The notes under the pieces are model-generated. The model was not told the DNA's origin. It did not search any database and saw nothing but the letters and a program-made list of their open reading frames with translations. Below, one piece after another: positions 13,001 through 25,082 of a stretch of 64,000 nt of DNA. Both the position numbers and the translations under genes were made by a program. The stretch is from Luscinia megarhynchos (lineage: Eukaryota > Chordata > Aves > Passeriformes > Turdidae), in contig JAPFBE010000003.1 in assembly GCA_034336665.1 (NCBI GenBank), forward strand, positions 64,647,352 through 64,711,351, read 5' to 3'. The stretch's first letter is position 1; each line of letters opens with the position of its first letter.

Positions 13001-16000
13001 TCCTGCCCAGCCCTCAGAGTGTTTTGGTCACATGCTGAAGACATTTCTTGAACTCCAGATTTCACATTGCAGCAGTAAATGATGATGTAGTACATATCAG
13101 TGATACATTGTTAACCCTCTAGGTAGCAACCTCCTAGGGTTCAATCTACTCTCTCCTGTTAATGGTTTTACTACAACATTCAGCTATGTGCAATACACTG
13201 GTTTTATATCCAGTAAATATTTCAGGGGAATTTAAGGATTCCCTGTAATAGCAAATACTGTTCTGTATTCTGATCTGCCTATGGGTTCAATCTATAAATG
13301 CTCTCATTTAGACTCTTCTAGACTAAACAAAAATGTTTTTTCTTTCTGTCATTAACTAGCAGTGTTTCCATCTTTGAAATGTTTAGGGAGTTTATTTGCT
13401 TTTACATTGGAAAGGTTCTCTTAACAAAAAATTAAACCTACTACAATTTTTTTAGGTTTCTGTAATTAAAGTGTAATTATACATTGTTTGTGAACTGTGT
13501 AAAGTGATGTTACACATTTTGGAAGCACTAAGCAGCTGTGGTAGTGGTTGCTGTGTTTGAATGTTTAACATCTACTCCAGAAACTTTAGAGTTTGACATG
13601 AAGTAACACAGAATCTGTCTACGCAGCCTTAAACAGGGGCCAGTATTGTGCACAGTTTGATGTTTTCCTAGGCTGTGCCAGTCTGAAAAAGCAGCAATGG
13701 CACACTTTATTTTTGAATTGGGAGGAAAGGATGAGGAACAAAACAACTTCAACAGCTGCATTCCTTTAGTGCAGCTGGATTCTCTAACCAAAGGCTGCAG
13801 TTCCCATGCTGAATAACAACAGAGTTGACTTCTGTCAGAGAAGATAACAATGAGAGATGGACAGTCCCTTATTTGTTTTGCTGGTGAACTAGCATTGTAA
13901 ATATTCCCTGCTTAGCTATTTGGCCATATGGCTGCATTGGCAAGCAAATCTTTTCATTGTAGCTGGATGAAAAATGTGTACAAAAAGCTGACCTGTGTGA
14001 TAAGCTTTTGGGGATGTCTAGGATTTCTGTGGAAAAAGTAATTGAGTGTTAAATTTAGCTTGAGTTTCTGTTCACTTACCCAAGGTATGCACAACTTTAG
14101 TATTACTTGATAATGGATGTGTATGATCTAAACCAGAAACACTGATGATATGTTGAAAAGTAGATGCTCTGATGTTTTCTTTCGCTTGTCAGCCTTCTGA
14201 AGCCTCTAGTGATGCAGTTCACTTGCCTCAGACTGTACATATCCAGCCACAACCTGAAGAAGCAGAAGATCAGAAAGAGTTACCAGAATGGAGTGAGAAA
14301 GTTGCCCATGGAATCTTATCAGGTAATAAGGGGACCTTGTTGAATAGAAACCAATGTGAGTGAGATGTAAATAGTATTTTCACCTAAATACATGTGTGCT
14401 GATAGAAGCTAAGTGATCAGAAGTAGTTGTTCACTAGTTCTAGTGTTGATCCTCTAAAGGATGCCTTGATTAGCTTTATAAAAACCATGCAGAATATAAA
14501 TCCATTGCCAGCAGTTTGTTCATTGCAGATGAGTTTGGCTCCTCATTTGACTCTGTTAGAATATCACCTGCTGGGACTCAAACCACTGTGACAGAACAAT
14601 TTTACCCCTGTATGAACACATATTACAGCAGGCATCTGTTGGATTTCTGCAGATAAACATGTGGGTTTTTTCCTCTGAGAGTATACTAATGTCCACCAGC
14701 TGATTGTAATAAATATGAATCTTCAAGGAGGGCTAGAGGCTTGGGTTTGTATATTTTCCTGAGGAGTAATAGCATTGAGATGTGCAGTTTTATCACTTCT
14801 GGCTCTGCTGTTGCTTGCATATCCATTAAAAAAACTGAGTATCTGTATTAGGCTGACATTTGGATGTGGGCTGGCTGTATTTAACTTAAATAAAATGAAT
14901 GTAAAAAGTGGTGGTATAAGTGCAGAAATTACTGCAGGACTTCTGTGCTGACCCATTAAGGGGAGAAGATAATTGCAGACTGTAATCAGAAATGTTTCTA
15001 AACATTCCTGTTTTGCAGAGGAGGGATAGCTGAAGGAATCACAGTCCTTAAAATTGTATGTACTAAGAAAAACAGTTTTTGCCTTGAAGGTGCTTCTTGG
15101 GTAAGCTGGGGCCTCATGAAAGGAGCAGAATACACAGGTAAAGCTATTCACAAAGGAGCTTCCAAACTGCGAGAGCACATTCAACCCGAAGAAAGGCCTG
15201 TGCAAGTCAACCCAACTGTAGCAAAGGGACTTCACGTAGCAAAACAGGCTACTGGAGGAGCTGTGAAAGTCAGCCAGTTCTTAGGTAAAAATTTCCATCT
15301 CATAGAATATGATATTTTTGCCTTAAATAATAAAAACTTCGTAAAATGCAAGCTGGTTTCTCTAGCCAGTAAACTAGAGGAGGTACTGACCTGATAAACT
15401 GGAGATCAGTAGTTTGTGCCTAGTTATCTCCTTTAAGAGATGTGCTTTAAGACTACATATTGCTTGGCCTTGAGACATCCTTTTCTTTCCTAAAAGAATA
15501 AGTTTGACATGCTTTTGAAAGTTTTAGACAGTTAATTCAAAATGGTGTCTATTTTTTAAAAAGTTGATAATCATGTTTTTTAAAAGCTCTCCTCTCACTG
15601 GTTGCTAACATACCACAGGAGAATGTGTGTGTGCATATTTTTAAACACTCACACCTGAAGTCTATTGGACTATATATAAATACCAAAATAGAAATGCCCT
15701 GGTATCCAGAGGTGTCTGGCAACCTTAACAGCTCTCAGTAACTTCATTTTTGTTATTTGCATGTAATGTTTTTATTTACTGTCTAGTGACTCACCTAAGT
15801 TTAAAAGTAAGTTGTGCTGATCTTATAAAACTACTTTGAAGAGCTGAAATGCTTGTAAGAAAGACTTCTACAGAAGACAAGTCAGGAAAATAGCAGCTTG
15901 TTCTCTATCTACAAGTTAGAGGTAACAAAGCAGTGGAAACAGTTTCTTGAAATTTGAGTGTGAGGTGTGTATGTATGTCTTTTAAAGCACTTTTTGGTCA

Positions 16001-19000
16001 CAAGGCCAACCTTACTTGTTTCTTAGGATATGGAGCTGGGTAGAACCTGAAAAAGAAGGTTGCTCTGTATCAATTGAACACTTACATGTGGGTTAGTCTC
16101 TGTCTTTCATACAAGCGTATTTAAATAGAAGTATCACTTAAGACTTCAATGAAGCTTCCTGTTAATTATGAGTAAAGATTTTTAAAGAAGCTTGCTCTAT
16201 GTTCTCACTAAATAATCTGCTTACTGTTGTTTTATGGTAGTTGAAGGGGTGTGTTCTATAGCGAGCTGTGTTGGAAAGGAGCTGGCTCCACATGTGAAGA
16301 AACATGGCAGCAAATTAGTTCCAGAATCCCTAAAGAAAGATAAGGATGGCAAATCTACTTTTGATGGTGCTCTGGTTGTAGCAGCAAGCGGAGTTCAAGG
16401 TAATAAAAATTCCTTACACTTTTTTTAATGGCATATTTTTAATGGTGTGAACTCAAGCTGACTGTTTCTACAGGTTTTTCAACAGTGTGGCAAGGTTTAG
16501 AAAGTGCAGCGAAGTGCATTGCTAAAAGTGTTTCAACTGAGACTGTAAAAACGGTCAAATACAAGTAAGTTATATTTTTATTGTTTTCATCTTCTACAGC
16601 ACACTGTTATTGCTTCTGAATACTGGCAAAAAAAAAGCTTATGAAAGTGCAGGGAAGCTAACTGAAATGCATCCTTTGCTATAATTATGTAGCACATGAT
16701 ACGGTGGTAAGTGCCCCGTAATGAGCATCTCCTGTATGGAAAAATCTGAAATGAGTAGATGATTGTAGTAAGTATTTTTTTAGTTCTTTGTAGAAGTATT
16801 ACAGCTTCAGGCTTTGTTACAGATAATGTTCAGATTTATATCTTTGCTCTATGGTGTAATATAATGAAAAAAATTACTGGTTTAAACCTCTCAGCTCTAA
16901 TCCTGAATTTATGCAAACTTAGCTAAATTTATGAAAAATGAAATAACCTCATGTATCAGCAAGTTTGGCTAAAGCAAGGCAGTACATAAAAAAGGAAATT
17001 TTTTAAGGAAATCCAAGGCATATATAGCAATAATAGACCAGCCTCAACTTGCAGAATACAGATGTTCTTAGAAAAAGATACTGGGGAAGAGGACAATAAC
17101 ATTTGGGATTAAGATGATGTTACTAAATTGATGGAAAGATGAAAGCTGTATGCATGTACTGGAATATGCTGTGGAGAATAAAGGAGTATATTGAAATAAC
17201 TGAAATGTGAAATGCACCCCTCACAAAAAGGGCAGTAGATTTAATAGAAAGTGAAGAGTAAGCAGAAGCAAGCAGTCTAAATGGAATCGGTGATAAGTGT
17301 AGCAAAAGAGATATTAAAAGGATTGCTGAAAGTGCATACAGGCTACAAGCCAATGGTAACCAGATAAACATCAGCATACAGTATTAAGCAGACTGGCATT
17401 CAGGGTTGTGTTGTGATGCATTTCAAATAGGAGGACAAATAGCAAAGCTGTAGTCAGTTGTGGTTTATTGCCAATGTTTGTTTGCAGTAGGAATGTCAGG
17501 AGAAATTGTACTGGTACTCATTTCACATAAACTCACATTAATGTTTTTGTTTTAGATACAAATATAGGAAATATGGAGATCAGCAGACAACAGACACTAA
17601 GAGTGAAAAACAATAAGTAACTACCTGTTGCAGCTAACTGCAATATGATTGAAAATATTTGATATGTAATCTTTAAAATCTATCCTCACAATTATATTAA
17701 AATGTTACATAATCTCCCTTTCGAAAGCTGATTTTTATTTCAGTGACAAAGATGTCTGCCACTCAAAACACCAGTGAATGAGCTAAATTCTACTTAATGG
17801 AAACAAAGCTAAAGGAGCACCATCAGTGTCTCTGAATAAAAAAAATGGCTAAAACTTACCTGCAGCACCCTTCTGGATAGAATTTTAAAGAGATGCTCAT
17901 CATATTCATGTTGATTGGAATGGGGAGAAAATGTAGCTTCAGAAGTAATATGTCTGCCAAAGTTCCATGCTACTACCGTTTTTAAAAACTGTTTAAATAG
18001 GTGCAGTGTATATATCTGCACAACTTTAAAAAAAAGAAGAGTTAAAAATTATGCAATTAAGGCAGGCAAACTAAAAAAATTAGTTATCAGACATTTAGAA
18101 GTTGTTAGTCTTACTGCACTGGATATGCTACAATCCTACTTTAAATGAGGTTACTTATTTACTGCTACTATACTGGCTTATGATGTTCCTGATGTGAAAA
18201 TAATCAAATTGACAAACTAATCAAACTGACAAATACTTTTGCTGTGGGATTTATTATCTGACCTGCAAATCTGATGTTGATGATTCAAGGCTGTTGCTCT
18301 ATCAGAGATTTAAAGGCAAAACAAAAAAACCCCACTAATTCTTTTTATTTGGTCTCATTGTTAGTTCCAGCCATATGCTCTGGCTGCTGTATTTATATTA
18401 TAGATAATATAAATCTGTATTATAGATTTTTGGATTCTTTGATATTCTTTGCTTCTCTCTAACCTTTTCTTGAGATTCTCAAAGCATCTCAGGTCATAAC
18501 AAGCACAGGGAAAAAGTAACTCTGCTGATTGCTGGAATTCTGATGCTGCCAGGAATACTTGCCTTTGCCCTGGTTTGTCTGACTGCAGTGCTCTCTGGAG
18601 AAATGTCTGGCTACCTAGAACAGTTGCAGTTACTGCCCTCACTGCACCCTTGTCTTCCTTCATTGTGCTCTCTGTGCACAGCTGAGTCATTAGTCCGAGA
18701 CTGCCAAATTTCCCACTAAAACATAAAGAAGCTGGACTCAGCCCATGGGAGAGACCAAAGGTTTTTATCTCTTCATAATTTTCATCGCATCCTCAACATA
18801 GTTTTGTTGAGCCTTTTGGGGTTTTTTTTTTATGATGAAGCACTCCAGGTGGGAGTCTCACAAGAGAAGAGTAGAGAGGCAGAATCCCCTCCTTGCCCTG
18901 CTGGCCATGCTGCTTTGGATGCAGCCCAGGATAAAGTTGGCTTTCTATATAGAGGTAGGAATTTTACCTAAGAGCTAAGGTGAAAAAGAATCTCTAGTTA

Positions 19001-22000
19001 TTGCACAAAACTTCTCTCCCCTCCATTCTTATAGATACGTTTTTTACTCTTCAAAATTTGAGGGAGAACGATTGGAAGCATTCTTGAAGAAAAAGAACAG
19101 AAGCATATTGATATTTTCAAAGAGCAATTATCTGATAGAGGAGCAGCCTTTACTCAAATGGCTTCATAAATTCTAATTCTTAGACATTCGGGCACTGTGC
19201 TTATTATTTTTTCATGGTAATGCCTGAATTTTTGCTCTCAAAAGAATTCCTGTGAAGATTAAAATATTAAGTATACAAATCTACAAAACTGGTCTCTTTC
19301 CTTAGGTATGGAGAGGATGCTGGCCATGCTACAGACAATGCTATGAATTCTGCAATCAATGTTGGTGTTACAGTATTTAACATTGAAAATATTGGTATCA
19401 AATCTGTTGTGAAGAGAACTGCAAAGGAAACCGGACATGCTGTGCTAGATGAGTATAAAGTATTAGATAATGAGGAAAAGGGTAAAAAATGAAAGCAATT
19501 AAATATTCTCAAAGCCTTACATTAGAGATGAAACTTCCTATTTAGAAGTAACTACATTGCTCATCTGACATTGAACATAAGTCACACTGTACTTTTCAAG
19601 CAACTGTTACTTAATTTGACAAGAAAACATAAAAGTAGGAAGAGCATTTGTAGGGGGAAAAATGAAAGTTGTCACCTCCTTGTTCTGTACTAAACAAGGG
19701 GTTAAAACAACTGGATCGAGCTTTAGGCAACTGGAAGAATATGAGTTTGCAATTCATATACTTGCCTCTTTAAGCACTTTTTCAAAATAATATATATGGA
19801 ATAATAGATTAATATGGAAATACTATTGCGAATATTTTTGTAACACTTTATATTTATAAAGAAGGTGGTGGTACAGAAAGAGTAGGATTACTACTTCATG
19901 GAACAAGTAAAATTACCAGTTTTGACTTTATAACAATCCTTAAGAATTAGTTTTACTAATCAAGCCTTGTCTTACTTAATATGCACTACTAAAATAAGCA
20001 TTGTGTTTTCATTGTTTTGTAGAGAATTTCTCTTTTCACCTACTAAACAGCTGATCTTATCCGAAGTTCATGTTAGGAGAAATGAAAGATGAACCTCAGG
20101 TAGTCATTCCCTTTCAGTCTGTTTTTTTTCTCATTCAGCATACAAGTAAACCAAAGATACCAAGCATTTCTTCTAAAAGAGGGTATTTACAGGTCTAGAA
20201 AAATGCATTTTTGACTCCATAAGGAATATACAAAGGTTCTTTGAAATTCAGGCTTTTATGTAGAGAGGATAAGTATGGTTTTGCATAAATTATTTTTCTG
20301 TGAAAATATTAGACTACACTAAAAAATCCTGTGCATTCTGTACTTTTCATCCGATCCAGAAAGATTCAGGTTATATATCATGACCTCCTAATGGAAGATT
20401 CCTAATGTTTGAACAAATAGTTCTAATGGTCATCATCTTTATTCCATTAAATTCATAGGGTGCACAAGGGTGTGAAGTGTTTAATAAGACTGTGAAGAAA
20501 AACTTTTAATGAAGAGCTGTGTAGAATAGATACTACTGTGTAGATTTGTCATTCTGTTTGTAGCACAGTGTACAATAACTCAAAATATTAAATCCTTGAG
20601 ATGCTTTGACACTGCTACTTATTTAATACTTTACTATTGAGTTTTAAAGCTGCTGCACATTCTAATATTGGCTGGACTTGCAACAAACAGAATGCCAATA
20701 ACTTACAACTTATCTCCATTTCATATAGATGGAGAAAATAACTGTAAACTGTTGTTGGCAAGTGATATTTGTAGAAGATTGAAAAAATGCAGTAACAGCT
20801 ACAGTCTGTTAGAATGGTAATAGGTGCATATTTTGGGGTAGCTACTGCAGATGTGTGCTTAGGGTGAGAAATGTGAAAGAAAGGATCTAACCACTTGAAG
20901 TGTAACTTTGATATATGGAAATAAAGATAAAATCTGTGCTCAACCTTTTTACGATATGAAGCTACTATATGGATCCATAAGTGGAAAAACTAGGACTTTT
21001 TCAGAAATAATAAAATAGCAGTATTGGGGTATATCTACTGTATAAACAAGCTCATTAACTACAGCTTACATATTTCAAACTGAAAGGTTCCATCCAAGGT
21101 AGACTGCAACAATTTCTGTTACATAGTCTGCCACTTGCCAGCTTGTGTAACCACTCAGAGACTGCTAAAGACTTCACACTAGCAAAAACATTTTTGTTGC
21201 TATGAGCTGTATTTACAATAGGGATATAGGCATTTGCATCTTCTTTCTCCCTCCCATTTTGAGGTTTTGCATATAGCTCATACCTTTAGTCTATAAACCA
21301 TCAAAACAAAAAGTTGTATTAAAACAACAATTAAGATCAAGGTGTTACAGTCTTCAAGAGACCACATTGGAGCACACTGAAGAAAAACATTTAAATGCCA
21401 TCAGTATCAGGCAAGTAGTGGTATCCTGCTTAACCAGCTGTGTTCTCTTCACGTGTATCCAGTCTTTCAAAATGGATTAAAACTTTTATGGATGATGCCT
21501 ACCCCATTTAACAGTTTGTAATGTGATATATCCATATCTTCCTGTTTACATTGTTCCAAAGTTTAATTTTCCCAGCTGATAATAAGATGCTGTTGAACTT
21601 ACCTTGCTTCACCTGCCACTTCTTGGGCCCAGGGTAGCAGCTCCACAGGCTTCTCCTCCCGTCTTCTACCATATACAACAGCCTTCTCACATTTACTGCC
21701 TCATTGATACATTAAGCTCCCCAAGCCTCCTGTCTTAGGTTGGCTTTCTATTCACAGCTGATTTTGTTTCTTTGAATGCTGAACATACTTTTGATACATG
21801 GCAGTCCTAGAAGTTTTACTAAGCTGTGTAGTGCATGAACTACTACCTGATTTCCTAAGGCATTCTTATTTCCAAATTTATTCAGTCTTTCTTGCTACAA
21901 TATTGGTCTCAGATCTTGTCTTGAGAGGATTACTTTCAATGATCTTTAAGTCACTCTGAGCTACTGCCATCTCTGGCATTTTCATCATTGTGTAGATACA

Positions 22001-25000
22001 AACCACAGTTCTTACCTCAAATCTAAACCCCTGTATTTGAATGGATTCCTCTAGATTCCAAGGGTGGTTTGATTGGTTTGTATCAACTTAGAATAACCTA
22101 TTTTTAATGTTTCCTGAATAAATCCATAGTCCTTCAAAAAGAATTGGTAAATCTACCTTCCACTACAAAAAACATGCTGACTATCTTAGGATAGAATGGT
22201 GAGGGTTGGAAGGGACCCCCTGGTCTGTAATCCACCTCCTGCTCGAAACAGGTCCAGCCTGGAGCACAGTACTCTGCCCCAGTTCTGTTCACATTGTGAT
22301 TATCTCCAAGGATGGAGACTTCACAGCCCCTCTGGGCAACCTTTGCCCAACTTCACTCTGTTCCATATTTCCCCTTATACAAAGCCAAACGTTTTTATAT
22401 GCAGGTGCATTTTATTGCCTGTCCTTCCATCATGCACACTGGAGGAAACTTTGGTTTCTCCTTCTCATTTAGACTTCCATATTACATAGCTGATTACAGC
22501 ACTAAGCCCTCCTTATGCCTTCTCCAGCCTGAACAAAGGCAAGTTCCTGATCTAATGCAGCCCTTGGCACTTGTTTGAGAGTCAAAAGCTAAGCACTTCA
22601 GCATGTGCTGAACAGGGTGGAAGAAGCATCTCCCTCAGGCTCCTGGCTATGCCCTTGCTATGGCAGACCAGGAGCCCCTCAGTCTTGTTTGCTGTAAGCT
22701 GTTGCTGGCTCATGGCAGCTTCAGCAGGAAGCCTGTGTCTTCAACATTGCATTCTAGACACTGCTGCAGCCTGTATCAGTCCATGGGATTTACCAGTCCC
22801 AGATACTGAGCTTTGCACTTGATTTTTGTTGAATTTCATTAGGTTTCTCCAGGCTGTACACACACCTGTGAATGGTCACCCTTTTCCTCCTGCATCCTCT
22901 CAACTCGTCATCAAATCACCAAATATGCTGAGCCAGTCAGTCTTTGCTAAGTCTTCCAGACTGTCAATCAGGAATTAAGGGTATTGGCTCAGGTATTGAT
23001 CCCATAGTCAAGCAGTCATATTGTGATCACCACACTTCAAGCCTGATGGCCCAGCCAATTTTCCAGCAGCCTTATGACCTAGTTATCCAATCTATTCATC
23101 TATAAAAGTACTAGGGAGACTACATCAAAGTCCTTGGTAAAGTCAAAATACACAACATCCACAAGTCTTCTCTTACCCACACAGCCATTCATCATACCTT
23201 AGTTACTGGTGCTACAGAAATGACTTCTTTGTAAAAATTAATTTATACTTTCAGCAGCTGGTCTACCTTGCTTGTAAGTAACTCTAGGTGTTTAATGCCT
23301 TCACATATCATAAATACATATTTAAGTATAAAATTCTGTTTTCAAAACACACTGTGTTGTGATCAAGTTTCCTAACTGTTGTTACTAAAATTAACCCATT
23401 AAAAGCCTTAAATGATAATGCCTTTAGTGGTGTCCATATACACAATTTTAACCAATTTATTTGGAATAAAGAAATAGAGGAAAATTCTTACGTGCTGCAA
23501 GTGTCACTGTGTTACTGCTGTGATTGTTAAAAATAATGGTGGTTTGAAGTTTCGCACACTCACTCAAGACCTCAGTCCACAAGACACTTTGGCTTTTCTC
23601 TCACTCCTGTTCCCAAACCATCAGGCAAAGCAGTCTAACCCAGTTAGACCTGCTGTGCTGTGCCTACCCAGCCAGTGTGTTCTGAGCTCATCCTTATGTG
23701 CACAGTGACCTGGTTCCTGAGAGCTTACCTGGTTAAGATGCCTAGTAATCCCTGGGTGAGGGTGGGACCTCAAAGTATCCTGGAGAGAAGGTCAAATTAA
23801 AGTCTCCTGGGGCAGAAAGAGTATGCTGTGGGTGGGGACACAGCCCTCAGCTGCCCTGTGCCTCTGTTCTCAGACTGCTTGTGATTCCAGGGCTCGTTCT
23901 GAGCTTTCTGAATGTGCTCACCCATTGAGAACAATTCATCAGGCTGGTTAAATGAATCTTGAAGCAGTTGTTCACTAAAACTGGTAACAAGAAAAATGGT
24001 TACTGATTAAAACCTTTGCTGTTAATATTCAATACGCTCAGTGAGTTATGAATGCTAACCTAGGTCAAAGTCATTACTTAAATTAGTGGGTTTGCTATGA
24101 AATGTGTTTTCAATATGAATCTTAAAAAGGTAGCATTCAGAAAAGATGAAGGCAGAATGAGCAGCTAAATTTAAATGCAGTTACAGTGCTCTTCTAAATT
24201 TGCCTCTTGATTAAATAATATCAGAAAATTCTGAATTCAACCCACACCAAAGATGATAATTCACTGATTAGCTGACAGCATCAGTTACAACTTGAGACTT
24301 AAAAATAATCTCTTGCTCTAATATATATCAGACAAGTGAAATTAAAATTACTTTTTCTTCTTAGAATCAAGCTTCCCACTCCCATCCTACTGTTCTACTC
24401 CCAGTCATTAAATCCTGCTGGATTATGCCCAGCATAATGCCCAGCTATTGCAGTATTTGTGGGGCATTAGATTGAGCAATTCCAATGTGACACACTACCC
24501 CTTTAAGACTACAATTCATGACATTTCAGGACGGACTTGTGGATGACAAAACTGGTTTATGCTATGTTAAAATAATGGTAATATATAACCCATGTTTTAA
24601 ACTTTTAAAGCAATGCCTCTGTTACCCAGTAAGTGGTAGGGCTATGGAATTTGGCTTGCAACTCATTGACACTCATGCAACAGAATTACTTGAACTGAGA
24701 AAACCATACCCTTTTTCATAATTTATGAGTAAAGGAAAATTAAAGTCTACCCCCTCCCTTCCTGGGAAAGTGATAGTTCCTCTAGTGAGCATTAAGTCTT
24801 GTGAAATGGTAAGTTGATTTAAAAGTGCAATAATTACTCTCAGTTTCACCTTGTCCCTTGCATCAAGCCTGGTGCTTTCCTGTGCAGCTGGTAAGCCACT
24901 TCACATCACCGACCAGCAGAAACTGCTAACATTAAACATTTCCCCTTATGTAAGTTTTCAATGTTTCAGGAGCTGTACTGGCTCATCGAAGAGTCCCACA

Positions 25001-25082
25001 AATGTCAAGAGCTGGCACTGAAGCAGCCAGAAAAGGTGACAGGGAGAACCTTGCAGAAGTGACACCACTTTTGCAGCAATAA
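9189..25082 (+). CDS. SPART: Spartin (SPART/SPG20), eight coding exons, ~631 aa
   Basis: The coding exons are 9189-10022, 11167-11364, 14193-14322, 15090-15284, 16241-16399, 16474-16564, 19306-19481 and 24970-25082. They sum to 1896 nt, or 631 codons plus TAA, with every junction GT-AG and in frame. Human spartin has 666 residues. The protein has an N-terminal MIT domain (about residues 10-95), a proline-rich linker with PPAY at 178-181, and a C-terminal senescence domain from about residue 375 to 585. In mammals spartin binds ESCRT-III IST1 through the MIT domain, recruits NEDD4-family E3 ligases through its PPxY motif, and acts on lipid droplets, endosomes, cytokinesis and mitochondria. Loss causes Troyer syndrome in people. 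The start is the first ATG after the acceptor. Codons upstream of 9189 that happen to be in frame are intronic. Confidence 0.95.
10023..11166 (+). other. SPART: SPART intron 2
   Basis: A 1.1 kb intron with consensus ends (GTAACA, then TTCCCTAG). It holds one short CR1 3'-end fragment and no other recognised feature. Confidence 0.85.
10964..11075 (-). mobile_element. CR1 LINE 3'-end fragment
   Basis: The CACAGAATCATAAAACAG, TTGGAAAGGACC and CCAACCCTGCTGCCAT motifs match the reverse complement of the CR1 3' end, which in sense reads as a call to GGTCCCTTCCAA and ATTCTATG repeats. The element is 5'-truncated and old. Confidence 0.8.
11167..11364 (+). CDS. SPART: SPART exon 3
   Basis: It encodes residues 279-344, starting VCDWLHPLM and including YMFPDTMSQIPGSYVGVVLS and ELFEDLLKQMSDLRIQ, in the typical spartin order. 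It is 198 nt, phase 0 at both ends, so it can be skipped or duplicated without a frameshift. A decayed copy of its last 129 nt lies 1.1 kb downstream. Confidence 0.93.
11365..14192 (+). other. SPART: SPART intron 3
   Basis: A 2.8 kb intron. Apart from the relic exon at 12342-12470, a poly-A run at 12506-12524 and generic AT-rich sequence, nothing is recognised. Confidence 0.85.
12342..12470 (+). pseudogene. SPART: Decayed duplicate of SPART exon 3
   Basis: This stretch aligns without a gap to the last 129 nt of exon 3 (11236-11364). By hand count 91 of 129 bases and 26 of 43 codons' residues agree, including MFPDTMSQ, PGS, SELPA and FED. The copy ends at CCAG followed by GTAAAT, so the splice donor is preserved. 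The 5' third of the exon is not recognisable. No acceptor AG sits just upstream, and an in-frame TAA lies at 12321-12323. The 43 codons have no stop. Differences by codon position are 10, 9 and 19, which fits one constrained and one freely drifting copy. I therefore read it as a non-functional exon relic. Confidence 0.85.
14193..14322 (+). CDS. SPART: SPART exon 4
   Basis: The acceptor is CTTGTCAG. The exon is 130 nt and ends in phase 1 before GTAATAAG. It encodes a variable acidic stretch and then ELPEWSEKVAHGILSG, the entry to the senescence domain shared by spartins. Confidence 0.93.
15090..15284 (+). CDS. SPART: SPART exon 5 (senescence domain)
   Basis: It spans 195 nt, phase 1 to phase 1, with acceptor CCTTGAAG and donor G then GTAAAAAT. 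It encodes ASWVSWGLMKGAEYTGKAIH, KGASKLREHIQPEE and KQATGGAVKVSQFL, all typical of the spartin senescence domain, which binds and transfers lipids. The glycine- and alanine-rich amphipathic helices are intact. Confidence 0.95.
16241..16399 (+). CDS. SPART: SPART exon 6 (senescence domain)
   Basis: It spans 159 nt, phase 1 to phase 1, with acceptor TTATGGTAG. It encodes VCSIASCVGKELAPHVKKHG, SKLVPESLKKDKDGKS and the start of VVAASGVQG. Only 74 nt separate it from exon 7. Confidence 0.95.
16474..16564 (+). CDS. SPART: SPART exon 7 (senescence domain)
   Basis: It spans 91 nt, entering in phase 1 and leaving in phase 2, with acceptor TTTCTACAG and donor TACAA then GTAAGT. It encodes FSTVWQGLESAAKCIAKSV and TVKTVKY. 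The intron before it (16400-16473) is only 74 nt, near the minimum for a vertebrate intron. Confidence 0.94.
17556..17616 (+). other. SPART: Candidate alternative terminal exon of SPART
   Basis: A good acceptor (AATGTTTTTGTTTTAG, ending 17555) is followed by a frame that matches the phase left by exon 7. Joined there, it would add about 20 residues beginning KYKYRKYGDQQ and end at TAA 17614-17616. It shares TATGGAGA and ACAGACA with the start of true exon 8, so it might be a partial exon copy. Use of it would remove the end of the senescence domain. No strong polyadenylation signal follows nearby. It could be chance. Confidence 0.25.
18835..18955 (-). mobile_element. CR1 LINE internal fragment
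   Basis: CCAGGTGGGAGTCTCACAAG, CCCCTCCTTGCCCTGCTGG and GATGCAGCCCAGGATAAAGT match, in reverse orientation, the CR1 region just upstream of its 3' end. The fragment is short and diverged. Confidence 0.8.
19306..19481 (+). CDS. SPART: SPART exon 8 (end of senescence domain)
   Basis: It spans 176 nt with acceptor TTTCCTTAG. The first base completes the lysine codon from exon 7, giving KYKYGEDAGHATDNAM, then SAINVGVTVFNIENIGIKS and the KETGHAVLDEY end of the domain. It leaves in phase 1 before GTAAAAAA. If the donor is not used, the frame stops three codons later at 19489-19491. Confidence 0.93.
19482..24969 (+). other. SPART: SPART intron 8
   Basis: A 5.5 kb intron. It contains an old CR1 copy at about 22192-23215. 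No other exon or RNA gene is recognised in it. Confidence 0.8.
22192..23215 (-). mobile_element. Old CR1 LINE copy, ~1 kb
   Basis: The 3' end is recognisable near 22193 as AGAATGGTGAGGGTTGGAAG followed by GGACCCCCTGG. Further on are CCTCTGGGCAACCTTTGCCC, CTCCAGCCTGAACAAAGGC, and the CATCAAATCACCAAATATGC and AAAGTCCTTGGTAAAGTC region of the CR1 tail in reverse orientation. It is highly diverged and has no intact ORF. Confidence 0.75.
24970..25082 (+). CDS. SPART: SPART last coding exon (exon 9)
   Basis: The acceptor ATGTTTCAG ends at 24969. The exon continues phase 1 from exon 8 (G plus GA gives glycine). It encodes 37 residues, including GTEAARKGDRENLAEV and ending TPLLQQ before TAA 25080-25082. 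The junction falls at the glycine-alanine pair that also begins the last human exon. The tail is poorly conserved and lacks the lysine-rich end of the mammalian protein, so confidence is lower than for the other exons. Confidence 0.75.

Larger units (their letters stand above)
16565..19305 (+). other. SPART: SPART intron 7
   Basis: A 2.7 kb intron with a CR1 fragment at 18835-18955 and a candidate alternative terminal exon at 17556-17616. Otherwise it is generic AT-rich sequence. Confidence 0.85.

Noticed and set aside
14723..15235. 170-codon minus-strand frame
   Set aside because: It overlaps SPART exon 5 antisense. The sense strand is clearly the coding one, and the remainder is intronic.
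22196..22578. Overlapping short + frames near 22.2-22.6 kb
   Set aside because: They fall in an antisense CR1 copy with no family match.
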